A stretch of 64,000 bases of DNA from Pyropia yezoensis (Eukaryota > Rhodophyta > Bangiophyceae > Bangiales > Bangiaceae). Shown piece by piece: positions 43,310 through 55,355 of this stretch (the first letter of the stretch is position 1; each line of letters opens with the position of its first letter). The DNA lies in NCBI GenBank assembly GCA_009829735.1, contig CM020619.1:20775816-20839815 (forward strand), in the 5' to 3' direction. Below the pieces are notes generated by a model that worked only from the letters and a program-made list of their open reading frames with translations, was not told the DNA's origin and searched no databases. A program made the position numbers and the translations under genes.

Positions 43310-44500
43310 CCCCCCAGCAGCTCTCATGCGCGCTCGCCGGCCAGACAAATACCCGCCCCGGCGTACCTCCGTAACCATGTTGTGCAAAATGGCCACGGCC
43401 TTGGCGACGACCGTGATCCGCGCGACGGTGGCATAGCGCGCAGGATGAAGAGCAGCATGTCAGCGTGCGGTCAAAACAGCGTACAGCCTCTCCACGTCCT
43501 TCCTCAACGCCTCCTGCACACGGTTGAAGATCCGCTTCTTGTCCGTGTCTAGGTTGGCATACGCCTGCACAAAAAAAGCATAGTTGGGATAGATCTTGTC
43601 AGTTAGGTAGTACAGCAGCGTGCGAGTGACTCAATTGGCGGTAAAGGGCCGGTCCCGTTGCGGCCACAAACCCGCCGTGATGTCGTGGTACAGCGGCGAC
43701 TGCTGCATAACGTTGATGTCGTTCATACTGCCGGGGCAGCCAACTAAAAGATGCCAGATGTACAGGTCCTCGTCGCAAGCAGTCTCCATAACAATCGATC
43801 TGCGCCCCTTGCGGTCCTGAAAGGACCCCTGCATGCCCTTCGGGCACGCCCGCTATTCCCAATGCGAGCAGTCAAGCGACCCAATACAGCCTGGTACGCC
43901 CCGCTCCGCGCTCCGCTTCAGCAAGATCGTCAGCTCCTCCGCGTTCGGCTGCCGCAAATAGTTTGGCCCAAAGATATCCACAATGTAATACACCAGGTCA
44001 CGCACAGCATTATCCACCGCCGAGCGAGAAATGCAGCAATATTCGTCCGGACGATCAGTTGACTCCCCATACGCGAGCACCCGAAAAACGGCGACCAGCT
44101 TCTGCAGCGGGTGCGCACGCCGTCGTCCAGTAGCATCAATAGTTTGTATGTACCCAGGCTGGTCCTTCACAGCCTGGTATACACGCACATACACACTCCG
44201 CGGCACCCGAAAGCGACGCTCAAAGTTATCCTCGTCGTACACCAGCGGGTTTGCAGACACCCCAAAGTAATCGATTAGAATCCCACGCAGCACCCTCCCA
44301 AAGTTGCGCAGCTTTATAGGCCGACGCGCCACGACACGCCCATGAAAGAGACGGATGCCGCCAACGAGGGCACCACGCTTACGCACCCGTCAGTGGTGCA
44401 GAACAGTCATATGTGCAGCAACAGCTTCTGCCACGTCCATGTCCTCCGAGTCAGCCAGCACAGCCTGAACGTCCAGGGCCAGCGGGTCCTGCTCGGCCAT
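43310..44500 (-). pseudogene. PIF/Harbinger transposase (DDE_Tnp_4), decayed
   Basis: From ATG 44500 a single frame encodes a recognisable Harbinger transposase: RFRVPRSVYVRVYQAVKDQP, ISRSAVDNAVRDLV, then the catalytic block beginning GSLDCSHWE (first Asp), GRRSIVMETACDEDLYIWHL, CPGSMNDINVM (second Asp), TLLYYLTDKIYPNYAFFVQA, and VAKAVAILHNMVTEVRR near the end. Four in-frame stops interrupt it (about 44390, 43851, 43628 and 43466) with no frame change. The stop at 43851 replaces a Trp that is usual after HWE. Length, about 390 codons, is normal for the family. The companion Myb-like gene of complete Harbinger elements was not found. Confidence 0.9.
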
Positions 44501-45381
44501 GATGCGTGGGTGGGAAAATAGTGGCGCGGGAGAGAGGCGGTCGCGACGACGGTGGCGTTTGAGGGGACGGTGGTCACGTCGACAGACTTCACTATCAGTG
44601 TCTGCTGCACCCCCCCCGCGACCCGGTCCGCTCGACCAATAAAAAAATTCTCTCCCGCGCTCATGGTGGTGTCTCGCTGTCCCCCTTCCCCCTCCCTCCT
44701 ACTGTATGCCTCACGGCCAATCAGAACACGTCGTGTCCCCCGCCCGACGGGAAGAGGGCCAGCACCCAACCGACCGCCCAACAATATCGGCGCCCCACGT
44801 GGGCGCCCTGCCCTCCACGCGAGCAGGCCTGCAGCAGCGGGCAGTGGAGTGGCCTTTTCGAGACGGGTTACGGGGGCTGCCCGCCTAGCGCGGTCGACCC
44901 AGCGGCCTCGCGACACCTGGCACACCGCATCCCCCCCCTTCCACGAACACTGCAGAAGCGAGATCCGCCAGCGATCGAGTAGCGGTCGTCTTCGATCGTG
45001 CCGCGCTAGAATGATATTGCAAAAATTGCCTGAGCGATCATGATCGGACACGTTGTCGAGCCCCAACCAGCGTGCGAGAATGGGGAATCAGGATGGTTTC
45101 ACCCCACTTCCGACAAGAATGGGGTATCCCCATTCCCATTCCCCATCCGTGCCCCAACCAGGCACGAAAACCGGGAGGAGTTACTTAAAATGGGTTGTGT
45201 CGAATCCGATCCGGGAACATCGAGATGGGGTCGTTCACACCACTGTGTGGCCCTATGCAATACTTCCAAGCTCCAGATCAGAGCTTTGATGCCGTTCCAA
45301 GCCGTTCTTACGTCCGCTTACGCGCCACGTTGCCATATTGCGAATGGGACTCACGAGGGTAGCTGTGCTCTGAGGCATACA
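44501..45381. other. No gene recognised
   Basis: Contains an AT run at 44638-44648 and a patch of repeated CCCATTC/GAATGGG words at 45078-45150 that can fold on itself. The frames present are shadows without domains. Confidence 0.4.
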
Positions 45382-45418
45382 CATGTGGCGGGTCACTATA
45401 GAATCCTCATCTTTCTTG
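45382..45418 (+). repeat. Left terminal inverted repeat
   Basis: Reads CATGTGGCGGGTCACTATAG followed by AATCCTCATCTTTCTTG. Its inverted partner is 49820-49858. Confidence 0.8.
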
Positions 45419-45984
45419 GCTCTGAACATTTTTGAGTTAGACACACCACTCGAACGGCCTCCGCGAGAGCTGTCCAACGGTGCCCTGCTCTACCCGAGAG
45501 CACGAATACTTCGGACTTTACGGGCGTAAGTACATGTTTTGAACATTTTGTGCACTTTAGGATGGCTCAAAAAAGTGCAAATGCTTTAGAGGTGCTGCCG
45601 TACTTAGAGCGGTACTTGCGGATATCTACATACAAAAGTAACTTTAGGATGGCGCCACATCTCAGTCAACGCCGCCCCAGAGCTGCCGCGCTTTTTTCCC
45701 GCCAGGCGAACCCGCAGTGCGGACCGATGCTCCTCGTGCTGTTATGGTTGACCCCCCCACTTGTGCTCCCGCTGCCGTTGTAGATGCCTTGACGGTAGTC
45801 GTTGTTGGAACCGACAGAATAGTGTAGCGGTGGCTGGCCTGCAGATGGCGGAGCACACGCGAATGGAGCTGGGGCCAGCGAGCCCGTTAGCCGAGGCAGG
45901 GGCCTCCGAGGCAGCGCCCCGCCTGCAAGGCGCGACTTCCCTGCACTCCCTCGGTGCGGGAACGAACGCCATCAACCCGCCTCG

Positions 45985-47154
45985 GTCCGTTTCCAGTGAG
46001 AGCGATATCTGTGGAGGCGACGCGTCTGATACTGGTCGCTCAAGCGTGCCGTTGCCGCTGGCTCACAAGCTGCGTCTGTACATGGACTCGTGCCCCGGCA
46101 CCAACAAGTCCCAGTTCTTTTATGGGGGGTTGGGCCTGATGCTGGCTGTCGATTTGCTTGACTGTGCCATGGTGTTGTACATGGTCGTTGGTCATACCAA
46201 GTTTGGCCCTGACCTCGTGGCGCGCCATGTCGCTGGGAGCTTCAACAAGGCCGACTGCTTCAATCACGGGCAGCTTGTCGCCCTCATGCGGCCCTACACG
46301 TCGGCAGGCGCGTATGACGGCAAGCGTCTTCATACCTGGAAGAACGGGACGCAAGACCTCTTCTCGCCCATCGACCACATCATGAGCTACCGCAACTTCT
46401 TGCTGCTGGCTGACGATGGTGGAATTAACCTCACGGCTGTGGACAAGCTACCTGACGGATTCGAGCCATTTGACGACACGGGTCCAGTTTATCTCGACGA
46501 AGATCTCCAGCGGGAGTGCAAGCATGCAGCGTACAGGGGCTTGAGGCGTAAAGTACTCCCAGAGCTAAGGGCGTATATGTACAAGGGGTCGGCCAGGCGA
46601 GTGTGCCCGAGCGCTGTGGGATGGAGAAGGACGCGAATCTTCTTCCCCCACGTGTCGGAAGCAGCTGTAAGGTCCGTCTGTTTACGAGGCGGACGACGGC
46701 TGACGTCGCCTGGCGGGAACAGCTGGGCTGGATGAAGAGCTCGGAGCTTGAACAAGTCAACGCAGCGCTGGCAGGCGTCACCCCGTACGGGGAACAGCCC
46801 AAGTTGCGTAAGGAGGCTTACGGGGCGAAGGCGAAGAGTATCCAGGAGCAGTACGCTAAGGACGTACCGCGTGAGGTTGTTCCTGACCGTTACCGCGTGC
46901 CCGGGACAACGTACATCGGCTCCAAGCGCGTGTGGCGGCAGTCGCAAGTCACGACGAGTGCGGCGGTCGACAGGGATGGAGACGCCGCCGTGTGGTCGGC
47001 CGCGACGACGAAGCAGAGTCTATCCGCGCGACTGTCGGCGGCGGAGTCGACATGGGCAATAACTATCAAGAAGGTTCGCTGGTCCAAGGGCATACACGCA
47101 AGGCTTCTGACGCAGGCACTCCTTGCCCCACCTTTTTGTAGAGTGGTGCCTTAG
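45985..47154 (+). pseudogene. DUF7869-like transposase-type domain, C-terminal half
   Basis: The frame contains LRLYMDSCPGTNKSQFFYGG and VGHTKFGPDLVARHVAGSFN, followed by WKNGTQDLFSPIDHIMSYRN. These match the second half of the DUF7869 domain, where a D-N/S-C-x-G-x-N-K motif and a GHTKF-x-P-D motif are hallmarks. Its natural N-terminal half is found on the opposite strand at 47414-48607. The frame changes near 46610-46720, after which a basic C-terminal stretch (KSSELEQVNAALAGVTPYGE, KEAYGAKAKSIQEQYAKDVP) ends at TAG 47154. No convincing start lies upstream. The family is known by name only; it is frequent in multicopy, transposon-like proteins of animals, fungi and algae. Confidence 0.6.
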
Positions 47155-47413
47155 AGCCGGGAGAGTTGGGAGACGCTCGTAGCTAAGATGCCCACTCCAT
47201 CCGCGGGAGAGGAGTGGGACGTGTCGACGCTCAAACGGCACTGCAAGGAAATTGCCAAGCAGCACCCTGGCATCACTCTGCACGGGTAAATCTCTCCGAT
47301 GTGTTTTTCCATTGTGTCACTCCGCTGTTGGCACTGGAAACGCCCGTGACGTCAACGGGGGGGCACATATGATGAGACGTGATGAGCTTGAGAGAGCATA
47401 TGTACTGGACTAT

Positions 47414-48607
47414 CTATCCCCCTGACGCTCCCAACGGGGACACGTCCACCGCACCCTCGGGTCCGTACCCCGACCGAAAAACTGGCGGATCATCGCCCCC
47501 AATGTGGGTGCGTCCAAGAAGCAGATCACACAGGGTTGAGAGCGTGTCGTCGGACGACTTGGCTCCACCCATAACCTCGCTGCGACTATAGACCACGTTT
47601 CGCGAGAACCGAGAGGCCCCTGCTGCTTCTCCGCAACTCTCGTCACAGAAGATGTGCACGTCATGCGTCTCGCCGGACGTACAGTACGTAAGCCCAGGTT
47701 GCGGCGACAGGCTCCATGATGGCACGGCCTTGTCCTGCTGATAATCGGACGACACGTCGTGCCACTCGTCACTGGCGCGCTGGCACATCAGCTCCTTTTC
47801 GTTGCTCATTGACAAGTCTGTCGGCTGATCCTGCATCGCCTCATCGGAGAGAACTGCCTCAAACATCTCAGAGAGCTTTCGGTACCGCTCGGCGGCATGA
47901 TCGACGCACCAATGATGGTAAGCGATGGCACTTGCAGCGTCGTCCTTGTGCGACAGCATCGCCTGCTCCACGTCGTTGATGAGGCGGAGCGTGTCTTCGA
48001 TGGCCTGGCGGCGATCCAGTGACTCCTGATCACTCCGCTGGCGGTGGCGTTTAAGTGTCTGGTTGGCCTGCCGAGGGTCCTCCTGGAAAAAACAGCTCGT
48101 CGCGAAGGCATCAGTCTTGTGCGAGTAGAGAGTTGTGTCCTCGTCGGATGGTACGTTTCGCCCCTCCAGCCTCTTGAATGACCCAAACAATTCTCGTAAC
48201 CAGCGCCTAGGCACATCCGCGTGCACTGCCGGTAGTCCGTCTGCAATCAGCGCCTCATTGAAGCTCTCTGAGAACGTCTGGCGGCTGGTGGTCCCCTTCT
48301 GACGCATGCAACGCAGCGCAACCCACTTGGCGTCCAGGTAGAACGAGGCGCCGTGAAAACGGCCCCACTTATCCGCCGTCCGGCCCGTGGGTGAGCGGTG
48401 CGCCCAAACAAACCGGGCAAACTTAGTGCACTCCACCATCTTGGCGCGGTTCGATGGTGACCCCTTTAAGCCGTGGTCTGCACTGTTGCCAGCGACGTCA
48501 ATGATGGTGTCGGCGCTGACGCTCATGAAGTACTGTTGGGTCGACAGCAGGCAGCAGTCAGGCCTCTGAATGCGGTTGACCACGCTCTTACAGCACGGGT
48601 CAGACAC
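47414..48607 (-). CDS. DUF7869-like protein, N-terminal half
   Basis: A 397-codon frame without an ATG at its left end, so it probably continues an upstream exon. The first 130 residues include GRFHGASFYLDAKWVALRCM and RQTFSESFNEALIADGLPAV. A helical HWCVDHAAERYRKLSEMFEA segment follows. From about residue 285 the start of a DUF7869-like fold is seen (SDYQQDKAVPSWSLSPQPGL, ETHDVHIFCDESCG, KSSDDTLSTLCDLLL). The frame ends just where the family's D-x-C-x-G-x-N-K motif should follow; that motif is instead at 46.08 kb on the plus strand. Either an internal inversion has split one gene, or two copies lie tail to tail. Confidence 0.6.
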   Translation of the reverse strand: MSDPCCKSVVNRIQRPDCCLLSTQQYFMSVSADTIIDVAGNSADHGLKGSPSNRAKMVECTKFARFVWAHRSPTGRTADKWGRFHGASFYLDAKWVALRCMRQKGTTSRQTFSESFNEALIADGLPAVHADVPRRWLRELFGSFKRLEGRNVPSDEDTTLYSHKTDAFATSCFFQEDPRQANQTLKRHRQRSDQESLDRRQAIEDTLRLINDVEQAMLSHKDDAASAIAYHHWCVDHAAERYRKLSEMFEAVLSDEAMQDQPTDLSMSNEKELMCQRASDEWHDVSSDYQQDKAVPSWSLSPQPGLTYCTSGETHDVHIFCDESCGEAAGASRFSRNVVYSRSEVMGGAKSSDDTLSTLCDLLLGRTHIGGDDPPVFRSGYGPEGAVDVSPLGASGG

Positions 48608-48739
48608 GATACCTCCCTTGGTCGTCTTCTTGACTGGGGACTGAGCAGCTTCTACAGCCCGCCGGTGGCACCTTGCCAGCCACCAGTTAGAAACTCCGAG
48701 GTGCTGCCGCGCGCAACTGTAATGGATGATCCAATTGCC

Positions 48740-49425
48740 TCAGCCGGCGAAAAACAGATCCATCACAGCTGCCCCCAGACGAGCGTAGTTGTAGACGGTC
48801 TGAGCTCCCTTCTTGCTACCGCTCTTAGCTGAGTTCTGCCGCTCCAGTGCCGTGCGGCGCGCACTGACCAGCCGCGCATCCATGAACTTCAAAGCTGGCA
48901 CACAGGAGCACTCTGACGCCCGATTGGTAGGTACTCTACTCGAGCCTGTGGGAGACGATGAATGAGCAGGTTGCTGCGACGCACCATTGCCGTACTTCTC
49001 GGGCAGTCCGCGGTGTGCATTGCCGCACACACGCGCCTGCGCGGCGTCGCGCCGCTGTACAAGCGACGCCGCGTCTGCCGTCGGCGCTTGGCAGCAGGTT
49101 TGATGGAAACCTCCTCCGCATCGGCGTGGCCGTCATCAGCTCCCTCAGTAGACCGTCCAACAACGCAGCTGTCACCACCACCTGCCGTGCCAGCGTCATC
49201 TGCAACAGGCGGAGCGTCCACAGGGTCTATCGATGGGGGCACGCAATGAGGCTCTTCGAGCCGGGCTAAAGACGGTGCAACAGAGACCGTGACAGGGTTG
49301 GCCACCAGCCGCATAAAGCGCCGAGCCTGCACAGGCTTGATGCCGACGGCAGTCAGGTCCTCAGCCACAACGTAGTGCACGTCTACCATCTTCTCGACGC
49401 CAAGGACGCCCTGAAAGACGGGCAC
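48740..49425 (-). CDS. SAM-like N-terminal region, probably the same gene
   Basis: The first 40 residues (FQGVLGVEKMVDVHYVVAED, LTAVGIKPVQARRFMRLV) resemble the last helices of a SAM domain, a protein-interaction module. A Pro/Ala/Asp linker and a basic KRRRQTRRR segment follow, ending about 48890 in this frame. A second frame (48740-49030) reads CVPALKFMDARLVSARRTAL and AQTVYNYARLGAAVMDLF. Both are upstream of, and co-oriented with, 47414-48607, so together they may be exons of one gene. Splice sites were not fixed. Confidence 0.35.
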
Positions 49426-49819
49426 GAAGCACCCGAAGCGGTTCTACTTCATCCAGGCCTCTATGCCCCCCGTCTGCCGCCCTGCTGCCATGGTAGACCA
49501 GGTACTCCTGGTCTCTGCACCCGTCGAAGCTCTACACTTGTAGCCAGGCTCCCGCCCACAACAGCGTCTCCAGCTGCCAGCTTGGTCGCCCGGTTAAGCC
49601 TTCTGCCACCATTACCAACGTGTGCGCCGCGAGCGCCCCCTCGCTGGGCGCACGCGCGCCGAAGCCGCCGCAACGACGGCGCGGACCGTACTGCTCTGTC
49701 ACCCACGCGGACATTTTAAAGAATCGCACGATAACTTCTCGTCCTGGGGATCTTGTCGTCCTCGCGGTCACTTTAGAACGCACCATCCTCAGGAGGCGCT
49801 ATCTCTGGTCGACCGACCT

Positions 49820-49858
49820 CAACAAAGATGAGGATTCTATGGTGGCCCGCCACACATG
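49820..49858 (-). repeat. Right terminal inverted repeat
   Basis: Inverted partner of 45382-45418, with a two-base length difference near the outer end. Confidence 0.8.
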
Positions 49859-49887
49859 TTTATTGCGATGAATGTCCATGATCTAAC

Positions 49888-50250
49888 CTACAATTCCAAT
49901 GCGTGCACTTCACGCATGTGAACGTGAACACAATTGCGCCCAGTCCTCGGGCTGCAACAAAATGCCCCCCCATCGTTGCCCTCGCGGCACCGCGAGCACA
50001 CGCCGGTCGTGCGATGCTTCATGCACACTCTGCACATCCTCCGGGCGCACTGGTCCGCATCCCCTGCGAATACCTTGTGGCGGCGCTTAAAGGTGGGAGT
50101 GAGGTGCAGTCCGACGCTGTACCGCACAGATCCTGGATCCTCGGCTGCTCCACGGGCACCAGACATCCCGCGGCGTCCAATGTCCATGCTGTCGTACGAG
50201 TTGTCGATCAGCGCCTCGGCCAGGTCCTCTTAGAATTATGCCTGCGTGAG
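49888..50250 (-). pseudogene. PiggyBac-type transposase C-terminus
   Basis: The frame reads LAEALIDNSYDSMDIGRR, then LTPTFKRRHKVFAGDADQ and a Cys/His cluster (CRVCMKHRTTGVCSRC, then FCCSPRTGRNCVHVH). The arrangement of a short acidic helix followed by a cross-brace-like Cys/His finger at the C-terminus is typical of DDE_Tnp_1_7 (PiggyBac) transposases. Stops close the frame just upstream, so only the end survives. Its stop lies 30 bp outside the right inverted repeat of the 45.4-49.9 kb element. Confidence 0.45.
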
Positions 50251-51059
50251 CACCGCGGCCGCCGGGCAGCCTTCGGGCTCGCCGGCTTCTCTCCGTGTCC
50301 GCCGCGGGGCCCCACCGCATTCGGGGTAGCCTTATACCACCGGGCAACATTGCCATTCGGGGTGGGGCCGTCCCTCACCGGGCCCCCTTCGTCCCGTCAC
50401 CTCAGTCTGCCTTGCGCTTCTGGTGAGGCGGGTCGGTTCCGCTAGAACAGGGCGGACCGCGGCGCGCGCTGGGCGGGTGACGACCGAATATCTTGGGCCT
50501 TTCGTTGAGCTCCTCTGCGCGGCGACCTCGTGAAAACTTGCCCGGTGCGGGAGCTTCGTGCTCCTTTATCGGAGCAGGTCAGTCCTCCACGGGTTCCCAA
50601 GTGGCTGGACTGCGGTTCTCTACCCAGTCCGCCAATTTCGTGTTTACACGAGCGCACAGTGAGCCCGGTCCGCGCATCTCAGTGCGGACTCCCACGCACC
50701 CGGTGGCCTCGTGCCCGGGGCGCTGGCAGTTCTCCACTGGGGTGCAAGGAGTAAGAGAGAGGATCTCACGTACTCTTCGGAATTTTGTAGACATCCCGTT
50801 CGTGCTCCTGCCTTCATATCACCCCAGCTCGCAGAGAGACTACCTCGAAGACGGCATTATTCCTTGCGAACCCATCGCTGCCGCTGCCTCGACTACCACT
50901 GGCCCAGCTTTCTAGCTTACGTCTACCAGAGCTCCGCCGGCGGCGCTTCTCCATCGTGACCATCAGGGCAGGCGCCTTTTTTCCAGCTGGCGCTTTGCGT
51001 GTCTGCCCCGCGGCGGCGTCCAGTGGCTGGCACCTGCCCTCACGCAGCGCAGACGGTCG
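50251..51059. other. No gene recognised; possible 5' end of a fossil LTR element
   Basis: This stretch leads directly into the gag remnant of the Ty3/gypsy fossil and could contain its 5' LTR, but no matching copy was found downstream of that fossil. Frames here lack domains. Confidence 0.35.
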
Positions 51060-54000
51060 AGTGCCAGACGCATCAAGAATGCCTTCTCATAGCACCAGCG
51101 CGCGTAGCACCCCCGTCGTAATCAGTGAGGAGAACTGGGCTGAGATGACATCATTTGTGATGAAGCTGAGCCAGGAAGTGGAACAATTTCATCTCGGCTT
51201 GACCACAGGGGCAGCGCCGTTATTCTCCGATAAACCCAAGCTGTACAAGATGGCGCCCTCCTGTGGCCGCTCTGGTACGATCAACACCTGGGATTGCCAC
51301 ATGGACACATATGTGGCCAACGCTACCACCGATGAGGCGTTGATTGAGGCGATTTCGTACTTTCAAGGGGAGGCGTTCTCTTGGTGGCAGATGTATGCGA
51401 AATAGTCCGACGACACGGATTGGCCTATGCCTTGTCAAGCGCTCAGGCTGCGCTTCAACCCTTTGAACGAAGTGCAGACTGCCCGCGATTTTCTGCATAA
51501 ATGGAAGCAGACGAAGGACGTCACGAGCTACAATGAGTCTTTCCAGTCGATCATCCTGGACATCCCCGACATAACAATGGCGGAGAAGATCGACCGATAC
51601 GTGCCGGGCCTCAAGAGCTACATCTGGGAAGCGCTGTGCCCCAAACACTAAGACACGCTGGATGATGTAATTCGGGACGCCGTGAGCATGAAAGCGGCGC
51701 AGCGTGGTGTTTGTCGGGTCCCCAACACTGAAGGTGCCGCAGCGGCCATGAACTGGCCTATCCCAATGGATGTCACTGACATGCAGCTCGTAAAGCTCAC
51801 GCCCGAAGAGCGGAAGCGCTAAGAATGCTAAGGGCTGTGCCTGCGCTGCCACGCCAAGGGTCACTTGGCCAAGGACTGTCCAAGAGGCCAAGAAAACTGA
51901 GGCCGAATGCGCGCCCCTGAGACGGACCCCGTTACCTGTCTCATTACCTCGCCTGCCTGTCACCGACCCCACTGAGACCTTCTAAGCGGCTATTCGATAA
52001 ACAATCCGAAAACTTTAAGAGCCTGTTGATGATGGTGCTTTGGCGAAAAATGTGTCGCTTTCATCTTTGACAAGCACCTGAGAGTTCCCTGGGGCTCCCT
52101 CATGCCGAGAAGAAGCACCGACAACCTCAAGTAAACCTGAGATCCCTCATACGTGTGCATCCAAGACTACTAAGACGACCTCAAGCTCCACAAGAATTCT
52201 TCGAACTGAGACCATGAACGCGAAGCAAGCACCTAAAAGAAATGACCGGAAGAGTCCTTTTCGACCATCAAGGCTTTATCCTTGATGACCCACAAGATGA
52301 GACTTCTCCCCGACCGCGGCCAGCCACCATTGGAGACTGCACTGGCGGACAATGCCAAAACCTCACAAGAAAGGCAAACTCCCAATATCTGAGTAAAAGA
52401 GCCAAGGCCTCCTTTGCCAAGTTCCAGACCTAGTCCAGACGAGTTTTGCCGAACCCAGCATCCTTCGAACGCACCCGCAGCTTTCATGAACGTCGTCGCC
52501 CACATCTTGCGGCTCTTCATTGTCAAGTTTTGAGAGACCTACCTGGACAACATCCTTAAGTACGAGACAAGGGCTCGACTGATCAGACACCTTCGGCAAG
52601 TACCGGACAACCTAAAACAAAGTAAAACCTAAGTCAAGACATCCACGCGCAAGTTTGGTCGTGCTTCTGTCGACTTCCTCGAACACGTCGTCTCGGCAAA
52701 CGGCTTCGACACGGAGCGCATCAAAACCAAGGCTATCCAGAAATGGCCGAATCCATGAAGTGTGCCCAACGACGAGTCGGGATTGTATACAGATACCGTC
52801 GCCCAATCAAGGTCATCTTTAATGGAGCTGAAGAGTATAGTCGACTTCGACCGGACCTGTCGCCGTAAAGATGACTTCTTTGCACTCAGAGCGAATTCAA
52901 AAGCGCGCCGGCCCTGCGTGCTATTGGATCAGCGCTCCCGGTCGTGTTAATTACCGATGCAAGTGACTACGCAGTAGGAGCCATCTTGGAACAGGACGAC
53001 GGAATGGTGCGTCTGCCTCTACAAATTCTCCTATTCTCTGAGCATCCACGAGCAGAGGTGCACTATCCGAGGGCGCCAGGTCGTGGTGATCGACATTGGG
53101 GTTTTGCACAAGCGCAGCGTCTTCGTGAGCACGAATCACGAGTTTCGGTGCTACCTTAAGGAACCCAAGTCTACTTGAGCACCCAAGAGCGCGTTGGCTG
53201 GATCCTGGAGCAGTATAAGTTCAAGATTGTACCAGGAACGCTGTCTGCTGTGCGCTCTCGCGTGGCATGAAAGTGCTGCATCTCGAGCTGAAGCCAACAC
53301 CGAGCTGCTTGCTCCGAAGCCGAAAAGAGAAGTCCCGATAAGCTCGGACGCAGACGAACGCGAGGCTACAAAATGGCAACGACAACCCAAGTATCTGAAA
53401 AAACCCAAGCACCACAAGCAGCCCAAGAAACCCAGGCAGCCCATGCAACCAAGTAATAAGAAACCCAAGCATCCCCAGCAATCCGAGCAACAACCCAAGC
53501 AACCCAAGCAATTTGAGGAGCAAGTAACCTAAGCAAGACATGCACCTGTATCAACTGAGTCAATCCAAGAAACAAGCAACCCAAGTAACACAAGCAACCC
53601 AAGCAACACAAGCAGAAAACGGCCAAATGGAATCGGTCTGCTGGAATCATGGTCAAAAACCAAGAACGACTTTGCCACAATGGCAATCTCGCAACTTCCC
53701 AAGCTATCACCGACGACTCAAGAGCCAAGAACGACCATGCCACAATGGCACTCTCGCAACCTCAAAAGCTGCCCGCAAAGGAACCCGAATCAAGTGCGAA
53801 TGTGCTGCGATGGCGCTCTCGCATCCCTTCAAGAAATCATGAAAGATCCAAGAGCAAAGTGACCCTGACGACAAGGACTTCCAACCGATCAACGACGTTC
53901 CACTGATCGAGTTGAGCAAAGGTGAGCAAGCAGACCTTCTAGACGCTCACGCCGAAGACCCTGAACTTACGGAAATCATCACGAACCCTAAGAAGCCTTA

Positions 54001-55355
54001 TCAACGGGATGGCCCCTGTCTCATGAGGTATGCCCACGTTTGCCTCCCAAGTGGCCGTTTTCGTCAGGCCATCCTCCACGGACAACCATGATATTCCGAG
54101 CAAGGGTCATATAGGCGTACGCAAAACAACCAAAGACCTCGTCACCAGGTTTCACTGGAAGACAATGCGACAAGACATAAAGGACTATGTGCAGAGCTGT
54201 GACGCCTGCCAACGTTTCAAAAAGCACTATCCAAGCCCCCTTAGGTCTGTGGCAACCACTAGATCCTCCGAGCCGGCCATGGCAAAGTATCTCCATGGAC
54301 TTCATCACGCCCCTGCTGGTGACTGCCCGCGGCCACAATGGACTGCTAGTCGTCGTGGACCGGCTCTCAAAGATGAACAGACGGGCACCCATGGAGCCTG
54401 AGACAGGCGCAAGATGTGTGGCGCAATTGTACCACGACCACGTCTACCGTACCTTCGGACTTCCAGTGGACATCGTCTGCGGCCGAGACCGGATTGCACG
54501 TCCCAGTTTTGGCGCGGACTACTGGTCAGAATCAATGTCAAGCTTCGGCCGTCCTCATCATATCACCCCCAGACGGACGGCCAGACCGAAGTCATAACCA
54601 AGAAGATCGAAGAAATCCACCCATGCTTTGTGGACCACAACCAGAGCAATTGGGACATGTATCCTACGAACGTGGAAGTCGCGTACAGTCACTCCATCAT
54701 CTCTGTGACAACCTACTCCCCGTTCTTCCTGACGCACGGCTACGAGCCCAACGTCGCACCATTTGACACCCTGAGAAGCCCTAACGACAAGGTGCCCGGT
54801 CTTGCAGAGTGGCTGACCGCTCTCCGACCGGCACACAAGACCGCCGCTGACGCCATCCGCAAGGCCAACGCTTATCGCTCTGGGTAAGCCATCAAGTCAA
54901 GGAGGGACTGCCACATCTCTGTCAGCGACCTCGTCATGCTGAGTACAAAGAACCACATGCCTGAGTCTTTTCAGGGGGCCAGGAAGCTCATGCCAAAATA
55001 CTCGGGTCCGTACAAGGTCACTGAAGCTGTATCACCTGTCACGTCTCCAATAGATCTTCCTCAAGCGTTGCTGGATCGCGAGGTTCACAACGCCTTCCAT
55101 GCTAGCTTGCTCAAGCCCTACCAAGCCAACGCACGGTTCGGGCGTTCCCCGGACCAGCCCCCTCCGATTGCTCTCGCTGACGGTTCTGAAGCGCACGAGA
55201 TCGAACTCGTGCTCCAACATCGTACGCGTCGCGGTCGCTCGCAGTACTTGGTGAAGTGGAAAGGCTACCACGACACCGAGAACTCCTGGATTTCCGCTCG
55301 AGATCTCGATGCTCCCGCGCTCCTGGCGGCCTTCCACCCCACGACACGGGTGTAA
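51060..55355 (+). mobile_element. Ty3/gypsy chromovirus fossil, broken
   Basis: A broken LTR-retrotransposon remnant, much older than and unlike the element at 21.4-31.1 kb. Parts still recognisable in order are: gag (about 51127-51900) with a CCHC zinc knuckle (CLRCHAKGHLAKDC); scattered reverse-transcriptase and RNase H pieces (about 52600-53230, including LITDASDYAVGAI); integrase zinc-binding region (about 54100-54230, HIGVRKTTKDLVTRFHW) and core (to about 54740); and a C-terminal chromodomain (about 55180-55340, GRSQYLVKWKGYHDTENSW). It carries well over ten breaks. A simple Lys/Gln repeat (CCCAAGCAA-type words) fills about 53395-53630. No LTR pair was identified. Confidence 0.88.

Larger units (their letters stand above)
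45382..49858. mobile_element. Candidate TIR element holding a DUF7869-like gene
   Basis: The segments 45382-45418 and 49820-49858 are inverted copies with only a few differences (core ATAGAATCCTCATCTTT, and TGTGGCGGG outside it). Between them lie the DUF7869-like pieces (plus 45985-47154, minus 47414-48607) and a SAM-like N-terminal piece (48740-49425, minus). The ends therefore look like the termini of a 4.5-kb DNA transposon. A target-site duplication was not evident, so the exact tips are unsure. Confidence 0.6.

Noticed and set aside
44407-45066. A 219-codon minus-strand frame overlapping the Harbinger N-terminus
   Set aside because: Overlaps the transposase start in another frame and has biased, domain-free composition.
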